A DNA stretch of 59,457 nt from Chelativorans xinjiangensis (lineage in GTDB: Bacteria; Pseudomonadota; Alphaproteobacteria; Rhizobiales; Rhizobiaceae), in NCBI RefSeq assembly GCF_009812055.1, contig NZ_WQNH01000030.1:1-59457 (forward strand). The letters are read 5' to 3'. Below, piece by piece: positions 1 through 9,262 of this stretch; positions within the stretch are counted from its first letter, which is position 1, and the number at the start of each line of letters is the position of its first letter. Made by a program: the position numbers and the translations under genes. The notes under the pieces were generated by a model, which ran no database searches, was not told the DNA's origin, and worked only from the letters and a program-made list of their open reading frames with translations.

Positions 1-294
1 TCGCCAGTAAAATGCGCCGCGCAAACTGGAATAGAGACTTCTTCCATGAGCTCTTTACTCATATGCGATAGCCCTGCCCTCGTGGGGGGGGAGATTGTGC
101 TGGCCGCTTGCTTTGGCGCCATTCCTGCAATGCTGATGATTGGCGAAAGTTGTCATGACGGCCGATCTCCCCCTCGTGCGGGGGAGATGTCCGGCCCTTC
201 GACAAAGCTCAGGACAGAGGGGCGCGGGGCTTGTCCGACAGCGCACCGCCGACGCCGTTTCCTGGGTTTGGCGCTGTCATCGGCGCCAGGCCGC
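1..294. other. Intergenic leader of the window; decayed repeat, no gene seen
   Basis: No convincing gene lies here. The stretch from about 77 to 232 is a degenerate copy of the MITE-like repeat that is intact at 44818-45013. Reading frames that cross this region in the plus direction are antisense shadows of the ABC transporter ATPase gene. The sequence ATGCGATAGCCCT at about 63-75 recurs at 24392-24404 beside another repeat. Confidence 0.6.
77..232. repeat. MITE-like repeat, decayed copy A1
   Basis: The core (GGGGGGAGAT, GGCCGCTTGCTT, GATTGGCGAAAG, GACGGCCGATCTCCCCC) matches the copies at 10335-10516 and 44818-45013. The left terminal repeat is lost. The right arm is interrupted between GTCCGGC and AGGACAGAGG by about 15 nt containing CTTCGACAAAGCTC, a short motif that is itself dispersed (see 24439-24454). 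Confidence 0.75.
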
Positions 295-1428
<1,134 letters not shown>

Positions 1429-1525
1429 GGCGCCTCACTTATCACCGGCGGGAAGGCCACGGGCCCGTGGGCGCGGCAGCGGCCGGTGTTGTCTCGATTG
1501 CGCGACTTTCGCTTTCATACTCGCC

Positions 1526-1591
1526 CATCCCGCGCCGAAGTCCAAGGGGCGGGATGCCCGAGGGGTGGGGGAAGCCGCGAACGGCTTCCCC
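1526..1591 (-). promoter_or_regulatory. Two intercistronic hairpins between binding protein and ATPase genes
   Basis: On the minus strand the segment 1568-1591 forms a perfect 10-bp stem closed by a UUCG tetraloop (GGGGAAGCCG/CGGCTTCCCC). It starts 32 nt after the binding-protein stop codon and has no T-run. A second stem (CATCCCGC at 1526-1533 with GCGGGATG at 1549-1556) follows. Stable hairpins after the binding-protein gene are known in ABC operons, where they protect the upstream message. That role is inferred here. Confidence 0.6.
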
Positions 1592-1622
1592 TTCCTCGGG
1601 ACTGGTCTCAGGAGAGATCGGC

Positions 1623-2846
1623 CTATTTGTAGGCGTCGATTTCCTCGGCGGCGTCCTTCAGGGCCACCTCGGGCTCCTTGTCGCCTGTCACGACGGACTG
1701 GACCATGTCGATCATGGCGTTCTGGAAGGCCTTGTAGTCGGTGAAGAGCGGCTCGGGACCGCCGTTGGAGATGCCGTCGAGGAAGGGACCCCAGGTCGGA
1801 TCTTCCGCGACCATCTCCTCGACGCCGTCGACCGGGCGCAGGGGCGTCAGGCCGTGGGTCTTCTCGTAGAAGAACTGGTGCTCCGGATTGGTGAGCCACT
1901 TGGCAAGGTCGATGGCCTGCTCCTCGTAGCCGGTGCCGTTGAAGACGGCGAGGCTGTCGGTGATGAGAAGCGTGCCGGGGCCTTCGGCCTTAGGGCCGAG
2001 CGGCAGCGGCGCGACATCCCAGTTGAGGCCTTCGTCGAGACGCACGCGCACCCACGGACCCTGCTGGATCATGGCCACCTTCGAATCATTGAAGAGCGCG
2101 GTGAGGTCGTCCTGCTCGTAGGCGGTCGGGCCTTCCTGGGCGACATCCACCATCTTGCCGTACCAGGTGAGCGCCTCCAGGTTCTGCGGGCTGTCGAGGA
2201 CGATCTCGTCGTTCTCGTCGATCACCTTGCCGTTGTTGGTGTAAACCCAATGCAGGTACTGGTGCATGGTGTTGTCGAAGGTCTTGGCCGACAGGCCGTA
2301 GCCGGCGGCGTCCGTCTTCTCGGTGATCGTCGCGGCCATGTCGTAGAGCTCAGCCCAAGTCTTCGGCGGGGTCTCGGGGTCGAGGCCGGCTTCCTCGAAC
2401 AGGTCCTTGTTCCAGTAGAGCGACTTGGTGGAGAATGCCACCGGGACGCCCCACTGGGTGTCGCCGAAGGTGACGGTGGAGACGATGTTGGGATAGTAGG
2501 AGTCCTTCTCCTCCTGGCTCATCGGCACCGGAACGATCAGGTCGTTCTCGGCGAACTGCTTGAGCGTGCGCGAGCCGACATAGGCGAGGCCCACCGGCGT
2601 GCCGGCGGCGGCGAGCGTCGTGATCTTGTCCTGGCACTGCGACCAGCCGATGATCTCCACATCGACCTTGTATCCGGGATTTTTCTCCTCCCACTCCTTG
2701 ATGAAGCCGTCATAGCCCTCGGCGAGCGCGTCGCCGCACTGGATCATGGTGACGGCGGTCTCGTCCTGTGCCATCGCCGTGGGGGCCATCGTCGTCGTCC
2801 CCAGAAGGGCGAGCGTGGCCGTGCCGAGCAGTGTTGTCCTGGTCAT
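1623..2846 (-). CDS. ABC transporter extracellular solute-binding protein (family 1)
   Basis: This is the periplasmic binding protein of the carbohydrate importer, 407 residues from the start chosen here. Residues 1-26 are a signal peptide (a short Arg-containing start, a Leu/Ala/Thr core, and cleavage expected after AMA before QDE). The body has family-1 sugar-binding features: the WNKDLFEEAGLDPE block, the TWAELYDMA block and the LTPLRP segment near the C-terminus. The ATG at 2846 follows an AAAGGGAA ribosome site. A longer frame starting at 2894 would run through a tandem repeat and spoil the signal peptide. The ligand is a sugar or polyol; it cannot be fixed from sequence. Confidence 0.92.
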   Translation of the reverse strand: MTRTTLLGTATLALLGTTTMAPTAMAQDETAVTMIQCGDALAEGYDGFIKEWEEKNPGYKVDVEIIGWSQCQDKITTLAAAGTPVGLAYVGSRTLKQFAENDLIVPVPMSQEEKDSYYPNIVSTVTFGDTQWGVPVAFSTKSLYWNKDLFEEAGLDPETPPKTWAELYDMAATITEKTDAAGYGLSAKTFDNTMHQYLHWVYTNNGKVIDENDEIVLDSPQNLEALTWYGKMVDVAQEGPTAYEQDDLTALFNDSKVAMIQQGPWVRVRLDEGLNWDVAPLPLGPKAEGPGTLLITDSLAVFNGTGYEEQAIDLAKWLTNPEHQFFYEKTHGLTPLRPVDGVEEMVAEDPTWGPFLDGISNGGPEPLFTDYKAFQNAMIDMVQSVVTGDKEPEVALKDAAEEIDAYK

Positions 2847-2859
2847 GTGTGTTCCCTTT

Positions 2860-2901
2860 CTTGTTTTACCCAAGTGCTGGCTTGTTTTACCCAAGTGCTG
2901 G
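2860..2901. repeat. Perfect 21-bp tandem duplication upstream of the binding-protein gene
   Basis: A 21-nt unit occupies 2860-2880 and is repeated exactly at 2881-2901. It contains TTGTTTTACCCAAGTGCTGG. It sits just upstream of the ribosome site of the binding-protein gene inside the 131-nt gap after the second permease gene. It may be a duplicated operator or mRNA element, or simple replication slippage. Confidence 0.85.
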
Positions 2902-2977
2902 AGGCTTTCGGCGGTTTTTCAACTCCTCTCCCGCCTTCGGCCCGTCTGCCGCGCGGGCCTTTCCCGCGCGCCGATTC

Positions 2978-3835
2978 TCATGTTTTCAAGGCGCCGGCGG
3001 TCATTCCCGCCACCAGGTAGCGCTGCAGATAGATGAAGACGACGAACACCGGCAGGACGCCGAGGAAGCTCGCCGCCATCAATTCGTTCCAGATGACATC
3101 CTGGCGGCCGAAGAAGGCGTAGAGGCCGACCGGCAGCGGCATGTACTCCGTCTTCGAATTGAAGGTGAGCGCGTAGATGAACTGCTGCGCGTAGATGGTC
3201 AGGAAGGCGTAGATCGCCACCACCGAGATGCCGGGCATGGCGAGCGGCAGGATGACGCGGCGGAAGGTGTAGAAGCGGCTGGCGCCGTCGGCGAGGGCCG
3301 CCTCCTCCAACTCCTGCGGGATGCGCAGCATGTAGGTGCGCAGGAGCCAGATGCCGGTGGGGATGACGAAGGCAACGCCGGGCACGATCATCGCGAAATA
3401 CGTGTTCAGGAGGCCGAAGCTGCGCATCAGCCGGTAGAGCGGGATGAGCAGCACGGCGCCGGAGAACATGTTGACGGCCAGGAAGGCGCCGAGCAGCGGG
3501 CCGCGGCCGCGGAAATCGAAGCGGGCGAAGGCGTAGGCCGCCGGCGTGATGAGGATGACGCCGATGACGGTGCCGATGGTGGAGATGAGGATGGAATTGA
3601 AGATGTAGCGGCCGAGGAGCGGCACGCGCTCCCACATGGTGAAATAGGCATCGAAGGAGGCGTTCTGCGGCCAGAACTTGTACGGCGAGGAGAACAGGTA
3701 GGTGAGCGGCTTCAGCGAGACGAGGAAGCCCTCGACGAAGGGGGCGAGCACGAAGGCGAGGAAGAGCGCTATGCCGGCATAGATGCCGACCATCTCGTAC
3801 CAGCGGTAGCGGTCGATCATGGCGTTCGATTTCAT
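2978..3835 (-). CDS. Carbohydrate ABC transporter permease (MalG/UgpE type)
   Basis: This 285-residue inner-membrane permease is the second of the pair. A start hydrophobic segment (IYAGIALFLAFVLAPFVEGF) and further segments are typical of binding-protein-dependent permeases. The EAA loop is present as EELEEAALADGASRFYTFRRVILPLAMPG, with the conserved EAA and G residues. The start at 3835 overlaps the stop of the upstream permease in an ATGA, indicating translational coupling. A second ATG at 3820 is possible. Neighbouring genes supply the other permease, the ATPase and the binding protein. Confidence 0.92.
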   Translation of the reverse strand: MKSNAMIDRYRWYEMVGIYAGIALFLAFVLAPFVEGFLVSLKPLTYLFSSPYKFWPQNASFDAYFTMWERVPLLGRYIFNSILISTIGTVIGVILITPAAYAFARFDFRGRGPLLGAFLAVNMFSGAVLLIPLYRLMRSFGLLNTYFAMIVPGVAFVIPTGIWLLRTYMLRIPQELEEAALADGASRFYTFRRVILPLAMPGISVVAIYAFLTIYAQQFIYALTFNSKTEYMPLPVGLYAFFGRQDVIWNELMAASFLGVLPVFVVFIYLQRYLVAGMTAGALKT

Positions 3836-4716
3836 CGCATGGTCGCTCCCGAAAAGCGGCTGATGAGGCGGAAATAGGCGAAGCAGAAGACCGACAGGAA
3901 GATGCAGATCAGCACCGCGCGGGCGGCCCCCTCGCCGAATTTGTAGGAGCCGATGGCCGTGCGGTAGGTGTCGATGATCATCGTCGTCGTCTTGCCGGAC
4001 GGCCCGCCCTGGGTGAGGATCCAGATGATGTCGAAGGAATTGAAGGTCGAGATCAGCGAGATGATCGACATGGTGATGAGCGCCGGCACGATGAGCGGCA
4101 GGGTGATGCGGCGGAAGCGGTAGAAGCGCCCTGCCCCGTCGGCCCAGGCGGCCTCGTAAAGGTCCCTCGGGATCGACTGGATGGCGGCCAGGAGGTAGAT
4201 CGTCACCATGGGCACGCCGATCCACACGTCGGTGACGATGGTGGCCCAGAAGGCGGAGGTGCCGAAGGCGAGGAAAGGCATTGGGCCGTCGATCACGCCG
4301 AAGCGCTGCAGGAGGCCGGAGATCATGCCGAACTGGCCGTTGTACATCCAGCCCCACATGAAGATGCCGATGGCCATAGGCACGATCCAGGGCGGCATGG
4401 TGAGCACGCGGAACATGGTGCGGCCGGGCACGGCGGCGTTGAGCATGACGGCACCGAAGGTGCCGATGACCATCTTCAGGCCGACCGAGAAGAACGTCCA
4501 CACGAGGGTGCGGAGGATGACCTCGGAGAAGCCGCGCTTGAAGATGTTGCGGTAGTTGTCGAAGCCGATCCAGTCGTAGGTCTGCCGGAGGGAGGCGTTG
4601 GTGAAGGAGAGATTGATCGTGTCGGCAAGCGGATAGGCGACGATCACGAGCACGTAGAGAAGGGCCGGGATGAGCAGGATCCAGGCGAAGACCACGGCGC
4701 TTTGTCTGATCGTCAT
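3832..4716 (-). CDS. Carbohydrate ABC transporter permease (MalF/UgpA type)
   Basis: This is a 294-residue inner-membrane permease with an N-terminal membrane segment (VVFAWILLIPALLYVLVIVA) and about six segments in all. The EAA loop reads LYEAAWADGAGRFYRFRRITLPLI, with conserved EAA, G and P. The ATG at 4716 follows a GAGGGGGCG ribosome site and lies 10 nt after the stop of the dehydrogenase gene; upstream in-frame starts would be inside that gene. Its stop overlaps the start of the next permease (ATGA). Confidence 0.92.
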   Translation of the reverse strand: MTIRQSAVVFAWILLIPALLYVLVIVAYPLADTINLSFTNASLRQTYDWIGFDNYRNIFKRGFSEVILRTLVWTFFSVGLKMVIGTFGAVMLNAAVPGRTMFRVLTMPPWIVPMAIGIFMWGWMYNGQFGMISGLLQRFGVIDGPMPFLAFGTSAFWATIVTDVWIGVPMVTIYLLAAIQSIPRDLYEAAWADGAGRFYRFRRITLPLIVPALITMSIISLISTFNSFDIIWILTQGGPSGKTTTMIIDTYRTAIGSYKFGEGAARAVLICIFLSVFCFAYFRLISRFSGATMR

Positions 4717-4726
4717 TATCGCCCCC

Positions 4727-5890
4727 TCACGCAGCCCGCGGCGGCCTGAGGGCCTCGTCGAAACGATCCCAGAGGGGACGAAGGTCGACGACGGCCTTGG
4801 TGCGCCGCGCCTCGTCCATGGCGAGCGCCAGGATGCCCGCCTCCATCGCATCGAGGGCGGAGACCGGCAAGGGGGCGCCCGTCTTCACATGGGCGATGAT
4901 GTCGGCCGCCATCTGCTCGTCGGCGCCGTAGTGCTGGGAGAGGGCGGTTCGCGCGGCGTATTTCTCGGCGACCAGCTTTTCGCCGGTGCGGGCGTCGTGG
5001 ATGTCGAGGAAGCCGCGGATGAAGTCGCCCTCGGCCATGCCCTTCGAGCCGATGATGCAGAAGCGGCGGAACTGGTCCGGGACGTTGAGATTGGTGTGGA
5101 AGGCCATGGAGGCGCCGCCCTCGTATTCGACGATCGCCGTCTGGAAATCGATGATCGTGGCGTCGCTGTCGAACACCTTGTCGCTGCCGAGCCAGCCGCT
5201 CGGCTTGCGGTGATAGAGGCTGAGGTCGTTGATGCCTTCGTTGGCAGGGGAGTTCTTCGGCACGAAGCTCTTGCGGCCGCCGAAGCTCGCCACGCGCTGC
5301 GGCCGGGCACCGACGACGGCGTTGTAGAGGTCGAGGTCGTGGCAGCACTTTTCCAGCATGAAGCTGCCGGCATATTGCTCGTAGCGGCGCCAGTCGCGCA
5401 TGAAGAAGGCGCCATGCTCGGGCTCGATGTGCTCGGACGCCTCGATGGAGACGATCTCGCCGAGGGTGCCTTCGTCGCGGGCGGCGATGACGCGCCGGAA
5501 ATGGGGCGAGTAGCGCAGGACGAGCCCGACCATCAGCCGCTCGTGCCCGTAGCGGGCGAGGAGAGCGGCAAGCTCGTAGGTCTCTTCGATGGTGGCGACG
5601 ATCGGCTTTTCGCAGAACAGCTTCAGGCCGGTGGTAAGGCCGAAACGGATGTGCTCCAGATGCATGTGGTTGGGCGAGCCGATCATCAGGAGATCGAGCT
5701 TTTCGGCCGCCACGAGGTCCTCGGGCGTGGCGTAGGCTTTGCCGGCGGAGATGCCGTGTTCCTTCAAGGTGGGGAGGCCGGCGGGGGCGGGATCGACGTA
5801 GCCCGCTATCTCGAAATCGTCGTCGAGTGCGCTGAAGACATGCCCCAGATAGCCGAGACGAAACCCTAACCCGACAATTCCAACTCTCAT
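4727..5890 (-). CDS. Gfo/Idh/MocA family NAD(P)-dependent oxidoreductase
   Basis: This 387-residue soluble dehydrogenase is of the glucose-fructose/inositol dehydrogenase family. The N-terminal Rossmann fold begins MRVGIVGLGFRLG, the family EKP motif is at 94-96, and a catalytic-region HDLDLYN block follows. The C-terminal alpha/beta domain contains the AIVEYEGGASMAFHTNL sheet. It is the first gene of the ABC operon, so it probably oxidises the imported sugar, polyol or derivative. The family reduces or oxidises sugars, inositols and related compounds, and the exact substrate is not visible. The 10-nt spacing to the permease gene supports co-transcription. Confidence 0.9.
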   Translation of the reverse strand: MRVGIVGLGFRLGYLGHVFSALDDDFEIAGYVDPAPAGLPTLKEHGISAGKAYATPEDLVAAEKLDLLMIGSPNHMHLEHIRFGLTTGLKLFCEKPIVATIEETYELAALLARYGHERLMVGLVLRYSPHFRRVIAARDEGTLGEIVSIEASEHIEPEHGAFFMRDWRRYEQYAGSFMLEKCCHDLDLYNAVVGARPQRVASFGGRKSFVPKNSPANEGINDLSLYHRKPSGWLGSDKVFDSDATIIDFQTAIVEYEGGASMAFHTNLNVPDQFRRFCIIGSKGMAEGDFIRGFLDIHDARTGEKLVAEKYAARTALSQHYGADEQMAADIIAHVKTGAPLPVSALDAMEAGILALAMDEARRTKAVVDLRPLWDRFDEALRPPRAA

Positions 5891-6057
5891 ATTTGGCAGG
5901 CCCCTGGAAGCGGAGGACGGCGTAATTTATTTTCTTACGTTGTGATATATTTTCCTGCCCGTCAACGTTTCCCCGTATCTTTTTGGATGGATGTGAAATT
6001 CATTTTCAATGAGGCGGCGGGTGGCGCGGCGCGGCGGCAATGCCATGCCGCATGAAT
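5891..6057 (-). promoter_or_regulatory. Control region of the ABC/dehydrogenase operon
   Basis: This gap is AT-rich compared with its surroundings. It contains an imperfect palindrome TGAAATTCATTTTCA at 5994-6008, which could be a regulator operator. A TTGACG hexamer is present on the minus strand near 5972, but I could not find a convincing -10 partner. No regulator gene adjoins the operon. Confidence 0.35.
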
Positions 6058-6089
6058 AAAGGCCCCATCCCGTCGGGGATAGGGCCTTT
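6058..6089 (-). terminator. Terminator downstream of nhaC
   Basis: The stem AAAGGCCC(C)ATCCC pairs with GGGAT(A)GGGCCTTT around a short loop, with one mismatch. It lies 26 nt after the nhaC stop codon, and on the minus strand it is followed by a T-containing tail. It separates nhaC from the ABC operon promoter. Confidence 0.65.
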
Positions 6090-6114
6090 CTGCAACGACG
6101 GTTGGCCGGGCTTG

Positions 6115-7623
6115 TCAGCCGGTGACGGCGGGGCGGGGTGCTTCCTCGCCGACCCAGGCCGCGTCGAGGTCGGCAATCGCTTCGCCGCTCTCCTTCCAGC
6201 GCTCGATCTCCTCTTCGGTGGCGCGCGGGGAGAAGATGCCGGTGAAGGCGTAGACGATGCCGAGCACCGGAGACAGCCAGCAGGCGAAGGCCAGCGGGAT
6301 ATAGAGCAGGTTCTCCATGTTTCCGCTCGCCACACCGAGCGCCAGGGCGCTGATGACGAAGGCGCCGCCGGCGTTCCATGGGATGAGCGGCGAGATGAGC
6401 GTTCCGCCCTCTTCCACCGCGCGCGACAGGTTGAGCGTGGAATAGCCCATGGCGCGGTAGACGGGGGCGTACATGCGGCCCGGCAGGGCGATGGAGAGGT
6501 ACGGATCGCCGGCCACGAGGTTGGTCGCCACGGAGGTGCCGATCGCCGCCGTCTGGATGCCGGCGAAGCTGCGTATCTTCGTCATGATCGCCCGGATGAT
6601 GGTCTCAAGGCACCCGGTACGCTCCAGCGCGCCGCCGAAGCCGAGCGCGATGAGGACGAGCGAGATGGTCCACATCATCGATTGGATGCCGCCGCGGTTG
6701 AGAAGATTGTCGATCTCGGCGATGCCGGTGTCGATGGAATAGCCGCTGTTGGAATAGGTGAAGATGGCGTGCAGGCCCTCGCCCTGGGCGACAATTGCCG
6801 CGATGCCGCCGGCGACGACACCGGCGAAGAGCGAGGGGATGGGCGGCATCCTCTTGACGGCAAGGACGATCACCAGCAGCGCCGGCAGGAGCAGCCATGG
6901 CGAGATATAGAAATTGTCCTGCAGCGCGGCGGTGATGCTCTCGATCCTGGCGAACGAGACGTCGCCGGTCTCGATGACGGCGAAGCCGGCGAAGAGGTAG
7001 ATCGCAAAGGCGATCAGCATCGCCGGAACGGTGGTCGGCATCATGTTCCTGATGTGGGAGAACAGGTCGGTGCCGGTGACGGCGGGCGCCAGGTTGGTGG
7101 TGTCGGAGAGGGGCGAGATCTTGTCGCCGAAGAAGGCGCCGGAGACCACCGCGCCGGCCGTCCAGTACATGGGGATGCCGAAGCCGGCGCCGATGCCCAT
7201 CAGGGCGAGGCCGACCGTGCCGACGGTGCCCCAGGACGTGCCGAGCGAGACGGAGACAATCGCGCACAGGATCATCGCCGCCGCCAGGAATATCTGCGGC
7301 GAAAGGATCGTCAGGCCGTAGTAGATCAGCGTCGGCACGGTGCCGCTGGCGATCCACACCCCGATGATCATGCCGACGGTGATCAGCACCGAAACGGACG
7401 GCAGCGACACGTGGATGACGTGGAACACGCCCTTCTCGATGTCGCTCCAGTTGAAGCCGAGCTTGAGGCCGACAAGGCCGGTGATAGCAAGGCCGATGGC
7501 CAGCGGCACGTGCGGGGTGAAATCGCCGAAATAGAAAAGCTGCAAACCCAGCACAACGAGCGTCAAAAGCACGGGCGTGAGCGCCAGCGGCAGGCTGGGC
7601 AGAGCCCTTTCCGTCGAGGACAT
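6115..7623 (-). CDS. nhaC: NhaC-family Na+/H+ antiporter-type transporter
   Basis: This is a 502-residue inner-membrane protein with about eleven to twelve hydrophobic segments. NhaC-family blocks include SLGTSWGTVGTVGLALMGIG, GAVVSGAFFGDKISPLSDTTNLAP and EEGGTLISPLIPWN. Family members exchange Na+ for H+, or drive malate/lactate or amino-acid uptake. The divergent Lrp-type regulator hints at an amino-acid or organic-acid substrate, which is inference. The ATG at 7623 follows GGGAGAC; an upstream ATG at 7653 lacks such a site. A hairpin terminator follows the gene. Confidence 0.85.
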   Translation of the reverse strand: MSSTERALPSLPLALTPVLLTLVVLGLQLFYFGDFTPHVPLAIGLAITGLVGLKLGFNWSDIEKGVFHVIHVSLPSVSVLITVGMIIGVWIASGTVPTLIYYGLTILSPQIFLAAAMILCAIVSVSLGTSWGTVGTVGLALMGIGAGFGIPMYWTAGAVVSGAFFGDKISPLSDTTNLAPAVTGTDLFSHIRNMMPTTVPAMLIAFAIYLFAGFAVIETGDVSFARIESITAALQDNFYISPWLLLPALLVIVLAVKRMPPIPSLFAGVVAGGIAAIVAQGEGLHAIFTYSNSGYSIDTGIAEIDNLLNRGGIQSMMWTISLVLIALGFGGALERTGCLETIIRAIMTKIRSFAGIQTAAIGTSVATNLVAGDPYLSIALPGRMYAPVYRAMGYSTLNLSRAVEEGGTLISPLIPWNAGGAFVISALALGVASGNMENLLYIPLAFACWLSPVLGIVYAFTGIFSPRATEEEIERWKESGEAIADLDAAWVGEEAPRPAVTG

Positions 7624-7681
7624 CGGATGTCTCCCATTTTGTTGACAATGCAAAAGATCAACGTCTTATGGCGTTTTGTCT

Positions 7682-7754
7682 TTCTCCTGGAGAATAACAG
7701 GAATAAAGTAGGTTAAGGCTCCAAATTCGGCCTTAAAATAGGCAATATGCCTAT
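7682..7754. promoter_or_regulatory. Two palindromes between nhaC and the Lrp gene
   Basis: TTCTCCTGGAGAA at 7682-7694 is a perfect 13-nt palindrome. ATAGGCA-ATA-TGCCTAT at 7738-7754 is a perfect inverted repeat with 7-bp arms ending 27 nt before the lrp start. Lrp/AsnC regulators commonly bind such sites near their own divergent promoters, so these are candidate operators for both genes. Confidence 0.5.
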
Positions 7755-7781
7755 AGTTTCGCGTTATAGTAGGAAAATGTT

Positions 7782-8258
7782 ATGGCAGCAGGTGGCTTGG
7801 ATTCGACGGATCTCCGCATCCTGGAGGAGATCCAGAAAGACGGGAGAATATCGGTGGTCGAGCTCTCCAGGCGGGTTCACCTGACAAAGACGCCGTGCGC
7901 GGAGCGGCTGAGGCGGCTGGAGAACTCCGGCGTCATATCCGGCTACTTCGCAAAGCTGAATCCTGCCGTGGTGAACGCCGCCCACATCGTCATGGTGCAG
8001 GTGCAGCTCAAAGGCACCACGGCGGACGAGCTGGAGGCCTTCAACGCAGCGGTCGCGCGCGTGCCGGAGATCCAGTCGTGCCACATGGTGGCCGGCGGGT
8101 ACGACTACCTCCTGAAGGTGAGGACGCGCGACATCGACGCCTACCGCAAGGTGCTCGGCGCCGCCATATCCGAGCTGCCGGGCGTGCTGCAGACCCATAC
8201 ATATGTGGTGATGGAGACGGTGAAGGACGACGTGACTCTGCCTGTTCCGAAGCCCTGA
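7782..8258 (+). CDS. Lrp/AsnC family transcriptional regulator
   Basis: This 158-residue DNA-binding regulator has an N-terminal winged helix-turn-helix (LDSTDLRILEEIQKDGRISV, then LSRRVHLTKTPCAERLRRLE as the recognition region). A C-terminal ligand-binding RAM domain follows (VQVQLKGTTADELEAF through VAGGYDYLLKVRTRD). The LTKTPC recognition helix resembles proline-dehydrogenase activators of the PutR type, but no putA lies in the window. Divergent orientation to nhaC and the palindromes between them suggest that it controls that transporter and itself. The effector is probably an amino acid. Confidence 0.9.
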   Translation: MAAGGLDSTDLRILEEIQKDGRISVVELSRRVHLTKTPCAERLRRLENSGVISGYFAKLNPAVVNAAHIVMVQVQLKGTTADELEAFNAAVARVPEIQSCHMVAGGYDYLLKVRTRDIDAYRKVLGAAISELPGVLQTHTYVVMETVKDDVTLPVPKP

Positions 8259-8337
8259 GGCGCGGTGATACGTGCCGCGGGGCCTTTCCCGAGGGCTACC
8301 GCATGTGGAGGCTATTTCCAGGCCGAGGCCGCGCGCT

Positions 8338-9141
8338 CTACGGCAGATGTGGCGCGAGCTTCGCGTAAATCTCCGTCAACCGCTCTTCCGCCTCGCTTGC
8401 GCCCATCGCGTTTTCCAGTTCCTCCTGCCGCGCCAGCGCTGCCGTTACGGTGCCGTCGATCAATTCTGCCTGCGCGCTCGCCTCGGCGTTCGTCCACGCC
8501 ACGGCAACCGCCAGGCCGACGACCGCATAGCCAAAATCGACGATCTCGGCCTTCCGGCGGCCCGGGCCGCCGGTGAGCGCGAGTATGACCGGCTCGCGCC
8601 GAGCCAGCTCCAGGGCCAGGCGGGCGGCAAGCCGGCAGGCTGCCTGCTCGTCGCCGTTGCGCGCCGCCGCCACAAGCGTGGCGCTGCCCCGCTCCAGCGC
8701 GTGATGCGCGTCTCCAAGGCGCGACTCGTGGATAAGCGGATCGGAAAGGCCGAGCGCGGCAAGGATGCCCTTGGCAAGCCCGTAGATATCCCGCTTGAAC
8801 AGCGCCGCGCCCTGCATGCCGCCGGGCGCGAAATGAAGCCGCGGGTCGAATAGGCCGCTTTCCTTCCGGTGCGGCCGCAAGGGCGGCGGGGCGAAGGAGA
8901 CGGCGATCGTCTCTGCCTGGGTAAGGGCGGTGTCGGAGAGCCGCGCGACCCCGCGCAGCAACTCCCGTGGGGCGGCCGTCAAGGGCTGGCGGCTGAGGGC
9001 GACATCCCTCGAAACGCCGCCGGCGGCAAGCCTGCGCACCACATGGCGGGCGTCGCGCACGCGGTCCCTGACCACGCTTGCCAACTCCTCGCCCAGCCCG
9101 CCGAGGGGCGTGCTCCCTTTTTCGTCGGGGTTCTCAACCAT
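8338..9141 (-). CDS. Conserved-looking protein of unknown function
   Basis: I do not recognise this 267-residue protein. It is Ala/Leu/Arg-rich, apparently soluble and mostly helical, with no signal peptide or clear membrane segment. Features are a segment LRPHRKESGLFDPRLHFAPGG near the middle and acidic C-terminal helices (ASEAEERLTEIYAKLAP). The ATG at 9141 begins MVENPDEKGST; in-frame starts further upstream would overlap the neighbouring regulator. It is divergent from the SorC-type regulator gene at 9263 and may be its target. Codon use looks like its neighbours and the opposite strand is not a better coding candidate. Confidence 0.6.
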   Translation of the reverse strand: MVENPDEKGSTPLGGLGEELASVVRDRVRDARHVVRRLAAGGVSRDVALSRQPLTAAPRELLRGVARLSDTALTQAETIAVSFAPPPLRPHRKESGLFDPRLHFAPGGMQGAALFKRDIYGLAKGILAALGLSDPLIHESRLGDAHHALERGSATLVAAARNGDEQAACRLAARLALELARREPVILALTGGPGRRKAEIVDFGYAVVGLAVAVAWTNAEASAQAELIDGTVTAALARQEELENAMGASEAEERLTEIYAKLAPHLP

Positions 9142-9262
9142 GGCTCTTGTTGCTATCCATCGAAGGGCATACCGAAAACAGATTTCGCAAAACAATTTAG
9201 CGGGGATCGGCGCCGTTGCGAAGAAGGAACTGGCCGCCGGCCACACGTCAGGGGAGATTTCG

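Noticed and set aside
2860-2901. Seed of a CRISPR or satellite array
   Set aside because: Only two adjoining copies without spacers; no cas genes.
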